Source of the DNA: Halomonas sp. LBP4
GTDB lineage: Bacteria; Pseudomonadota; Gammaproteobacteria; Pseudomonadales; Halomonadaceae
Reading direction: 5' to 3'
DNA length: 64,000 nt
Assembly (NCBI RefSeq): GCF_003202205.1
Contig: NZ_PDOG01000003.1
Location: 509,403-573,402 of the forward strand
Each line of letters starts with the position of its first letter. Within the stretch, counting starts at the first letter, position 1. This document shows, piece after piece, positions 58,058 through 64,000 of this stretch. Below the pieces are notes generated by a model that did no database searches, was not told where the DNA came from, and saw only the letters and a program-made list of their open reading frames with translations. The position numbers were made by a program, and so were the translations under genes.

Positions 58058-58660
58058 ATGATCACGCAAGGCGAGCTCAGCGGCATGATCCTGGCCGGCG
58101 GCCAGGGGCGCCGCATGGGAGGGCGCGACAAGGGGCTCGAGCCCTTCGCCGGACGCCCGCTGGTCGCCCATGTCATCGAGCGCCTCGAGGGGCGGGTGGC
58201 CGAGGTGATGATCAACGCCAACCGCCACCTCGATGTCTACCGGGCGCTGGCCGATCGGGTGATCACCGATGCCGAGGACGGCTTCCAGGGGCCGCTGATG
58301 GGCATCTACAGTGGCCTGCGGGCCGCCACCACGCCCTGGCTGGTGGTGGTGCCCTGCGACAGCCCGGCGCTGCCCGACGATCTGGTTCCGCGGCTGGTGG
58401 CGGGGGTCGGCCGGGCCGATATCGCCGTGGCCCACGACGGCGAGCGGCTGCACCCGGTGGTGGCGCTGCTGCGCACCGCCCTGGCCGACGACCTGGCCGC
58501 GGCCCTGACCGCCGGCGAGCGCAAGATCGACCGCTGGTACGCCCGCCATGCCTGGTGCGAGGTGGACTTTTCCGACTGTCCCGAGGCCTTCGCCAACCTC
58601 AACACCGACGACGAGAAGCGGCGCCTGGAGCAGGCGCACAAGGAGTCCCCGACCTCATGA
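58058..58660 (+). CDS. mobA: Molybdenum cofactor guanylyltransferase MobA
   Basis: Transfers GMP to molybdopterin-Mo to make Mo-MGD, 200 residues. Motifs: GMILAGGQGRRMGGRDKGLEPFAGRPL (GTP loop), VPCDSPALPDDLV (metal-binding) and HPVVALLRTAL. I start at ATG 58058. Its stop overlaps the mobB start (ATGA). First gene of a rightward Moco cluster. Confidence 0.95.
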   Translation: MITQGELSGMILAGGQGRRMGGRDKGLEPFAGRPLVAHVIERLEGRVAEVMINANRHLDVYRALADRVITDAEDGFQGPLMGIYSGLRAATTPWLVVVPCDSPALPDDLVPRLVAGVGRADIAVAHDGERLHPVVALLRTALADDLAAALTAGERKIDRWYARHAWCEVDFSDCPEAFANLNTDDEKRRLEQAHKESPTS

Positions 58661-59241
58661 GCCAGACCCGGCTGGACCTCGACGAGCGACTGCCGCTGCT
58701 GGGCATCGCCGCCTGGAGCGGCACCGGCAAGACGACCCTGCTCGAGCGGCTGCTGCCGCGGCTAGGCGAACGCGGGCTGCGCGTCGCGGTGATCAAGCAC
58801 GCCCACCATGGCTTCGACGTCGACCAGCCCGGCAAGGACAGCTACCGCCTGCGTCAGGCGGGGGCGGCGCCGATGCTGGTCGCCTCGCGGACGCGGCTGG
58901 CGTTGATGATGGAGACCCCGGGCCGCGACGAGCCCGACCTCGGGCAGCTGGTCGAGATGGTGCGGCTCCAGGCGCCGGACCTGGTGCTGGTGGAGGGCTT
59001 CAAGGCCTGGCCATTACCCAAGCTGGAGCTCTATCGCCCCGAGGTCGGCAAGGCGCTGCGGGTGGCCGAGGATCCCTGGGTCAAGGCGGTGGCGAGCGAC
59101 GCCCCCCAGCCGCTGCCCGAGGGCGTCGAGGCGCTGGATCTCAACGACCTCGAGGCCATCGCCGCCTGGATCGCCGCCTGGCCGGCGCGCTGGCCCGGCG
59201 AGCGGACCCCGCGCACACTCGCGGAGGAGACGGCGAGATGA
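58657..59241 (+). CDS. mobB: Molybdopterin-guanine dinucleotide biosynthesis adaptor MobB
   Basis: P-loop GTPase that assists MobA, 194 residues. Walker A is GIAAWSGTGKTTLLERLLP, followed by VIKHAHHGFDVDQPGKDSYRLRQAGA and the VEGFKAWPLPKLELYRP block, all typical. It overlaps mobA by four bases and moeA by four bases, giving a continuous translation chain. Confidence 0.94.
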   Translation: MSQTRLDLDERLPLLGIAAWSGTGKTTLLERLLPRLGERGLRVAVIKHAHHGFDVDQPGKDSYRLRQAGAAPMLVASRTRLALMMETPGRDEPDLGQLVEMVRLQAPDLVLVEGFKAWPLPKLELYRPEVGKALRVAEDPWVKAVASDAPQPLPEGVEALDLNDLEAIAAWIAAWPARWPGERTPRTLAEETAR

Positions 59242-60494
59242 CGCTCTCCTGCTTCGATCTCGGCGAACGCATGCTCTCGGTGGAGGAGGCCGGCGCGGCG
59301 CTGGCCGAGCTGGTCGCCGGGCCGCTGCCGGCCGAGAAAGTGGCGCTGGCCGAGTTGCATGGCCGGGTTCTGGCCGAGACCGTCGTCTCGCCCCTCGACG
59401 TGCCCCAGAGCACCAACGCCGCCATGGACGGCATCGCCCTGGCCTGGCCGGAGGCGGGCCCCTGGCCCGAGGGTTGGCGACGGGTCGGCCAGCTGTTCGC
59501 CGGGCAGCGCCACGCGACCCCGCTGGGGCCGGGCGAGTGCCTGGGCATCACCACCGGGGCGCCGTTGCCCCCGGGGGCCGACACCGTGATCATGCAGGAG
59601 CAGCTCGAGGTGCTGGGCGACGACCGGGTGGTCGTGGCGCATCCCGAGCGGGTCCGGCGCGGCCAGAACGTGCGTCGGGCCGGCGAGGACATCGCCCGCG
59701 GTGCCCCGGCACTGGCGGCCGGCACCCGGCTGTCGGCGGCCGAGCTCGGCCTGCTGGCCTCCCTCGGCCTGGCCGAGGCGAGGGTGATACGCCGGCCGCG
59801 GGTGGCGATCTTCTCCACCGGTGACGAGGTCACCGCCCCGGGCGCGTCGCTGCCCCCGGCCGGCATCTACGATGCCAACCGCTTCACCCTCCGCGGCTTG
59901 GTGGCGGAGCAGGGGGGCGAGGTGCTCGACCTCGGCATCCTGCCCGACGACCGGGCCGCCCTGGTCGCCGCCCTGGGCGCCGCCGCACGGCGGGCCGACC
60001 TGGTGATCACCAGTGGCGGCGTCTCGGTGGGCGAGGCCGACTTCACCCGGGCGGCACTGGCCGAGCTCGGCGAACTCGGCTTCTGGCGCATCGCCATCCG
60101 CCCGGGGCGGCCGCTGGCCTGCGGTCGCCTGGGCGAGGGTGGGGTGCCCTTCCTCGGGCTGCCCGGCAACCCGGTGGCGGTGATGGTCACCTTCCTGCGG
60201 TTCGTGGCCCCCCTGTTGGCCCGCCTGCAGGGGCGTGTCGAGCGGCACCCGGCGACCCTCACCGCGCTGGCCGAGCATGAGCTCAAGAGCCGCATCGGGC
60301 GCGTCGACTATCTGCGCGGCGTCTACCGCGGCGACGACCGGGGCCGGCTCACGGTCGCCAGCACCGGGGCCCAGGGCTCGGGCATCCTTTCGTCCATGGT
60401 CAAGGCCAACTGTCTGATCGAGCTCGCCGCCGACCGCGAGGTCGCCGCGCCCGGCGAGGCAGTCACCATTCATCCTCTTCATCGACTTCCATGA
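59238..60494 (+). CDS. moeA: Molybdopterin molybdenumtransferase MoeA
   Basis: Inserts molybdenum into adenylylated molybdopterin, 418 residues. Motifs: [13 protein letters not shown], the [17 protein letters not shown] loop, [18 protein letters not shown] and [13 protein letters not shown]. Its ATG overlaps the mobB stop. Normal length, no deviations at the active site. Confidence 0.95.
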   Translation: MTLSCFDLGERMLSVEEAGAALAELVAGPLPAEKVALAELHGRVLAETVVSPLDVPQSTNAAMDGIALAWPEAGPWPEGWRRVGQLFAGQRHATPLGPGECLGITTGAPLPPGADTVIMQEQLEVLGDDRVVVAHPERVRRGQNVRRAGEDIARGAPALAAGTRLSAAELGLLASLGLAEARVIRRPRVAIFSTGDEVTAPGASLPPAGIYDANRFTLRGLVAEQGGEVLDLGILPDDRAALVAALGAAARRADLVITSGGVSVGEADFTRAALAELGELGFWRIAIRPGRPLACGRLGEGGVPFLGLPGNPVAVMVTFLRFVAPLLARLQGRVERHPATLTALAEHELKSRIGRVDYLRGVYRGDDRGRLTVASTGAQGSGILSSMVKANCLIELAADREVAAPGEAVTIHPLHRLP

Positions 60495-60504
60495 GGCGCT
60501 TTCC

Positions 60505-61320
60505 ATGTCACTGACCCATCTCAATACCCGCGGCGAAGCCCATATGGTCGACGTTGCCGACAAGCCGGAGAGCCGGCGCGAGGCGAGCGCCTCGGGACAC
60601 ATCCGCATGCAGCCGGCGACCCTGGCGCTGCTCGCCGAGGGCGGCCTGCCCAAGGGCGACGTGCTGGCCACCGCGCGCATCGCCGGCATCCAGGCCGCCA
60701 AGCGGACCCACGAACTGATCCCGCTGTGTCATGCCCTGGCGCTGTCGAAGGTGGCCATCGACTTCCGCCTCGACGAGGCCGCCTCCTGTGTCGAGGTCAC
60801 CGCGACCTGCCGGCTCAACGGCCGCACCGGGGTGGAGATGGAGGCGCTGACCGCGGTTTCCGTGGCCTGTCTGACCCTCTACGACATGTGCAAGGCGGTG
60901 GACAAGGGGATGGAGATCGGCGCCATCCACCTCGATGCCAAGAGCGGCGGCCGCTCGGGCGACTATCGCCGTGACGGCGACGCCGTCGCTTCGGTCGCGC
61001 CCATCGTTACCGGCGAGGGCAGTGCCGGGGAGGTGTCGGTGGGTAACCGCTGCGATATCGCCTCGCCCTGTGTGCGGGTCAAGTGCCTGGCCGAGCTGCG
61101 CGAGCGGCTCGGCGTCGGCGATCTTTCGGTGCCGTTCGACAGCCTGGCGAGTGCCGACGTGGCCGGCCTCAAGGCGGCCCTCAAGGTGCTCGACCCGCGC
61201 TTCTCGCGGCTCGACGAGGGGCGGGTGCTGTGTGCGGTCAATCAGGTGATGGCCGCCGACGACACGCCGATCACCAACGAGGACGAGGTCGCCTTCTTCC
61301 CCCCGGTGACCGGAGGCTGA
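60505..61320 (+). CDS. moaC: Fused cyclic pyranopterin monophosphate synthase MoaC and sulfur-carrier MoaD
   Basis: A 271-residue single reading frame made of two cofactor proteins. Residues 1-158 are complete MoaC ([69 protein letters not shown]), which makes cPMP. After a linker of about 28 residues, residues 188-271 are MoaD-like ([41 protein letters not shown]) ending in the thiocarboxylate Gly-Gly. Usual moaC and moaD are separate genes (E. coli MoaC is 161 residues). moaE follows two bases after the stop; no free moaD in the window. Confidence 0.92.
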   Translation: MSLTHLNTRGEAHMVDVADKPESRREASASGHIRMQPATLALLAEGGLPKGDVLATARIAGIQAAKRTHELIPLCHALALSKVAIDFRLDEAASCVEVTATCRLNGRTGVEMEALTAVSVACLTLYDMCKAVDKGMEIGAIHLDAKSGGRSGDYRRDGDAVASVAPIVTGEGSAGEVSVGNRCDIASPCVRVKCLAELRERLGVGDLSVPFDSLASADVAGLKAALKVLDPRFSRLDEGRVLCAVNQVMAADDTPITNEDEVAFFPPVTGG

Positions 61321-61322
61321 GC

Positions 61323-61772
61323 ATGATTCGTGTCCAGGAGGCGCCCTTCGATGCGGGCGCCGAACAGCAGGCGCTGCTGGCGGGTCGCACCGACGTCGGT
61401 GCCGTGGTCAGCTTCACCGGGCTGGTGCGCGACTTCAACGAACGGCCCGAGGTCACGGCCCTGACCCTCGAGCATTACCCCGGCATGACCGAGACGGCCC
61501 TGGACGATATCGTCCAGGAAGCCGACGCGCGATGGCCGCTCGAGGGGGTGCGTGTGATCCACCGGATTGGACGCCTCGCCCCGGGAGACCCTATCGTGTT
61601 GGTGGTGGTCGCCAGTGCCCATCGGCGTGCCGCCTTCGAGGCCTGCGACTTCATCATGGATTACCTCAAGACTCGCGCCCCGTTCTGGAAGAAGGAACAC
61701 GCCACCGACGGCGACTACTGGGTGTCAGAGCGTGATTCGGATCACCAGGATGCCCACCGCTGGGAGACATGA
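61323..61772 (+). CDS. moaE: Molybdopterin synthase catalytic subunit MoaE
   Basis: Large subunit of molybdopterin synthase, 149 residues, working with MoaD to convert cPMP to molybdopterin. Motifs: [33 protein letters not shown] and the catalytic lysine region [12 protein letters not shown]. It lies two bases after the moaC/moaD fusion and its stop overlaps the moaA start. Confidence 0.96.
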   Translation: MIRVQEAPFDAGAEQQALLAGRTDVGAVVSFTGLVRDFNERPEVTALTLEHYPGMTETALDDIVQEADARWPLEGVRVIHRIGRLAPGDPIVLVVVASAHRRAAFEACDFIMDYLKTRAPFWKKEHATDGDYWVSERDSDHQDAHRWET

Positions 61773-62773
61773 CGATGGCACTAACCGATGAGCTGATCGA
61801 CGACTTCGGAAGGCGGGTGCGCTACGTGCGCATCTCGGTCACCGATCGCTGTGATTTCCGCTGCGTCTACTGCATGAGCGAGGAGATGACCTTCCTGCCC
61901 CGTGCCCAGGTGTTGACGCTGGAAGAGCTGGCGCTGGTGGCGCGGGCCTTCATCGAGCTCGGCGTGGAAAAGGTGCGCCTGACCGGAGGCGAACCCCTGG
62001 TGCGTCGCGACATCGACCGACTGGTCGAGGATATCGGCTCGCTGCCCGGGCTCAGGGATTTCGCCATGACCACCAACGGCGCGGGGCTCGGCAAGTATGC
62101 CCATCGGCTCCGCCAGGCCGGACTCAAGCGGCTCAACATCAGCCTCGACTCCCTGGACCCGGAGCGCTTCCGTCGCCTGACCCGCACCGGCGACCTGGCC
62201 AAGGTGATCGATGGCATCCACGCCGCCCGGGAGGCCGGCTTCGATCGCATCAAGCTCAACGCGGTCATCCTCAAGGGGCGCAATGACGACGAGGTGATCG
62301 AGCTGGTCGATTTCGCGCGACGGGAAGGGGTCGACATCAGCTTTATCGAGGAGATGCCACTGGGGGACGTCTCGGACCATAACCGGGACGAGACCTACTG
62401 CTCCAGCGACGAGGTGCAGGCGCTCATCGAGACTCGCCACCAGTTGATCCCCACCACCGAGACCACCCTGGGGCCCTCGCGCTATTTTCGCATGCCCGAC
62501 AGCGATACCCGCGTCGGCTTCATTTCGCCCCACAGCCACAATTTCTGCGCCACCTGCAATCGGGTTCGGGTGACCGTGGAAGGGCGCCTGCTGCTCTGCC
62601 TCGGCAACGAGCACTCGGTGGACCTGCGGGAGGTGCTGCGGCGTCATCCGGGCGATATCGATACCCTGAAGGAACGCATCGTCGCGGCCATGCCCCTCAA
62701 GCCCGAGCGCCATCATTTCACCACCGACGGCGATGTCCAGGTGGTGCGCTTCATGAACATGACCGGTGGCTGA
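61769..62773 (+). CDS. moaA: GTP 3',8-cyclase MoaA (radical SAM)
   Basis: First enzyme of molybdenum cofactor synthesis, 334 residues. The radical-SAM cluster motif is CDFRCVYC, the SAM-binding block LTGGEPLVR follows, and the second carboxyl-terminal cluster has [18 protein letters not shown]. The essential carboxyl-terminal Gly-Gly (MTGG) is present. ATG at 61769 overlaps the moaE stop; a second ATG two codons on is possible. Last gene of the Moco cluster. No moaB or modABC. Confidence 0.96.
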   Translation: MTMALTDELIDDFGRRVRYVRISVTDRCDFRCVYCMSEEMTFLPRAQVLTLEELALVARAFIELGVEKVRLTGGEPLVRRDIDRLVEDIGSLPGLRDFAMTTNGAGLGKYAHRLRQAGLKRLNISLDSLDPERFRRLTRTGDLAKVIDGIHAAREAGFDRIKLNAVILKGRNDDEVIELVDFARREGVDISFIEEMPLGDVSDHNRDETYCSSDEVQALIETRHQLIPTTETTLGPSRYFRMPDSDTRVGFISPHSHNFCATCNRVRVTVEGRLLLCLGNEHSVDLREVLRRHPGDIDTLKERIVAAMPLKPERHHFTTDGDVQVVRFMNMTGG

Positions 62774-62799
62774 ATGCCGAATTCATTCGCTTCCCACTT

Positions 62800-62828
62800 G
62801 AAGACGGCGCCAGGATGGCGCCGTCTTC
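62800..62828 (+). terminator. Hairpin after moaA
   Basis: A perfect 13-bp stem GAAGACGGCGCCA (62800-62812)/TGGCGCCGTCTTC (62816-62828) with a 3-base loop, without a T-run. Probably ends the Moco operon. Confidence 0.5.
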
Positions 62829-62898
62829 GCGTGAGGATCCCCCCAGGGAACCGCGGGGTTTGGCCGATGGTTCGATGAAAATAATTGCACGTATTTTC

Positions 62899-62926
62899 TT
62901 GCCAAGTCCCGAAGGGTGCATATACT
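62899..62926 (+). promoter_or_regulatory. Promoter of the AT-hook protein gene
   Basis: TTGCCA (62899-62904), 16 bp, TATACT (62921-62926), in an unusually AT-rich stretch (62876-62960). Expected start near 62933, about 50 bp before the ATG. Confidence 0.6.
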
Positions 62927-62981
62927 TTTGACGTACAGTGTCATGAATAACCTTTTTCGTTCAATCGCATGGAGGGGGCCA

Positions 62982-63278
62982 ATGTCCAGCGAATCCCTGG
63001 AGCGCATCGCTCGCAACAAGAACGTGGCTCGAGCCGCGGCACGCCAGTTGAGCATGGAACAGCTCCATAAGCTGGCAGAGGTGATCGGCGAGGTCATCGA
63101 ACAGAAGAAGGACGAAGAGCTGCAACGTCAGGAAGAGGAAGCGCAGAAGGAGCGCAAGCTGGCCGAGATACGCGAAGCGCTCAACGACGCCGGTCTTTCG
63201 CTCGATGACCTGGTGCCGGAACAACCCCGCCGCAAGCGCGGTCGTCCACCGAAGAACGCCAACGCCAACAAGGCGTAA
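62982..63278 (+). CDS. Small H-NS-like/AT-hook coiled-coil protein
   Basis: A 98-residue protein: a helical, charged middle (LSMEQLHKLAEVIGEVIEQKKDEELQRQEEEAQKERKLAEIREALNDAGLSLDDL) and a basic tail PRRKRGRPPKN with the RGRP core of AT hooks. The oligomerisation-plus-basic-tail design recalls H-NS/MvaT family nucleoid proteins, but the H-NS DNA-binding domain is not seen. Start at 62982 after GGAGGGGG. Strong promoter and terminator indicate an independent, well-expressed gene. DNA binding is inferred. Confidence 0.7.
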   Translation: MSSESLERIARNKNVARAAARQLSMEQLHKLAEVIGEVIEQKKDEELQRQEEEAQKERKLAEIREALNDAGLSLDDLVPEQPRRKRGRPPKNANANKA

Positions 63279-63350
63279 GTCATGTCGTAAGCGACATCGC
63301 CTCGACCGGTAAGGGTCGAAGGGAGGGAGTCGGCAGGACCGGCAGAATAA

Positions 63351-63378
63351 GAGAGGCGAACCTTCGGGTTCGCCTCTC
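63351..63378. terminator. UUCG-loop terminator, bidirectional
   Basis: A perfect 12-bp stem GAGAGGCGAACC/GGTTCGCCTCTC around a TTCG tetraloop, between the converging AT-hook gene and the RNase J-type gene. T/A-rich sequence is short on either side. Confidence 0.75.
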
Positions 63379-63420
63379 GGCATTTCGGGGGGCATCCGGC
63401 GGGCCGGGTGCCGGGGACGT

Positions 63421-64000
63421 TCAGTCGAGGTCGCTGAAGCTGGGGGCCTCCACCGCCAGGATCTGCAGGTGAATCTCCGGTACCCGGCGCAGGTGATCGG
63501 CGAACCAGGCCAGCAGTTTCGGCTGCAGTGCCAGGCGCAGCTCGGCGAGGGTCTCGGCACGCAGCTCCGGCAGTTGCATGTCGAGCCAGTCGGCGAAGGC
63601 GTCCTCATCGAGGTGGCCGGTCTGGCTCGTATCGAGCATCAGCCGGCCGATGCGCGTCCAGCCACGCTCCTCGGTGGCGGTGACCGAGAGGGCCAGATAG
63701 AGGCTGCCATGGCGCGAGCGGGTCGTCTCGCCGGCCAGGCCGGGCAGTGGCGTCACGGCGTCCTGGCTGACGATGCAGGGCGGCTGGGGGTGACGGGCCT
63801 CCAGGGTCAGGCCATCGGCGTCCAGGCGGATCAGGTCGCCATTGGTCGGGATCAGCGGGGTGCGGATGCCCAGCGATTCGGCCAGTGTCTGGTGGGCCTG
63901 CTGGTGGCGTGGCTCGCCATGCACCGGCAGCAGGTGGCCGGGTTTCACCCAGCCGTAGAAGGTGCGCAGCTCCTCCCGGGCCGGGTGTCCGGAGGCGTGC
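63421..64000 (-). CDS. RNase J-type metallo-beta-lactamase/beta-CASP protein (3' part)
   Basis: The carboxyl ~190 residues of a beta-CASP ribonuclease; the gene enters from beyond the right edge. The first readable residues HASGHPAREELRTFYGWVKP then GHLLPVHGEPRH match motifs of RNase J (SGHA, PVHGE), including the last catalytic histidine. The end (ELRLALQPKLLAWFADHLRRVPEIHLQILAVEAPSFSDLD) is unremarkable. Proteobacterial RNase J-like enzymes are 5' exo/endonucleases or related MBL-fold hydrolases. Confidence 0.8.
   Translation of the reverse strand, partial: HASGHPAREELRTFYGWVKPGHLLPVHGEPRHQQAHQTLAESLGIRTPLIPTNGDLIRLDADGLTLEARHPQPPCIVSQDAVTPLPGLAGETTRSRHGSLYLALSVTATEERGWTRIGRLMLDTSQTGHLDEDAFADWLDMQLPELRAETLAELRLALQPKLLAWFADHLRRVPEIHLQILAVEAPSFSDLD

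Overview
The window is ordinary chromosome of a GC-rich gammaproteobacterium, most likely a Halomonas-type member of the Halomonadaceae. This rests on gene content, not on a marker gene: an ArgP/LysE pair, an Hda gene beside a PerM-type permease and purMN, a phasin, an orphan ectoine-type binding protein, TctCBA with TctDE, and a joined urea-transport and urease cluster. No prophage, CRISPR array, transposase gene or rRNA was seen. About 69 protein genes (two cut by the window ends) and two tRNAs are called.

Layout. 1-5.5 kb: argP (partial), lysE, hppD with a sodium symporter, cobA, rlpA. 5.5-12.4 kb: a leftward operon (IclR regulator, TctD/TctE two-component system, binding protein) divergent from the rightward tctCBA tricarboxylate transporter, with a nested palindrome between them. 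12.4-24.7 kb: urtABCDE-ureDABC-ureEF-ureG, headed by a very clear sigma-54 promoter with two NtrC-type sites; it imports urea and hydrolyses it under nitrogen control. 24.8-32.1 kb: envelope and miscellaneous genes (phospholipase D-like, LapA, YihY, methyltransferase-fold protein, lipoprotein, a degenerate pseudouridine synthase, a coiled-coil protein, Mrp). 32.4-36.8 kb: dcd, purMN, permease, hda. 36.9-44 kb: EhuB-like protein, lipoprotein, phasin with a palindromic promoter, lipase-like hydrolase, fumC, and two FNR-type regulators of which only one keeps the iron-sulfur cysteines. 44-48.1 kb: glpD, glpR, glpK. 48.1-52.4 kb: two tRNA-Val genes, msrC, and a metNIQ operon led by what I read as a SAM-II riboswitch plus terminator. 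52.4-57.1 kb: ribE, then a purine/pyrimidine salvage run (NCS2 permease, apt, gpt, ung, upp). 57.3-63.3 kb: puuR-like regulator, a molybdenum cofactor cluster (mobA-mobB-moeA-moaC/moaD fusion-moaE-moaA), a small AT-hook protein; finally a partial RNase J-type gene.

The accessory signal lies mainly between genes: four copies of an 80-bp element bounded by GGGGTCAGACCCC-type palindromes, two copies of a 75-bp foldback element, two different MITE-like elements with 16-17 bp terminal inverted repeats, and short heptamer tandem repeats. The most interesting items for follow-up are the SAM-II-like leader with an inserted hairpin, the MoaC-MoaD fusion, the pseudouridine synthase homologue without its catalytic aspartate, the split of sensing and recognition residues between the two FNR paralogues, and the phasin promoter embedded in a 15-bp inverted repeat.
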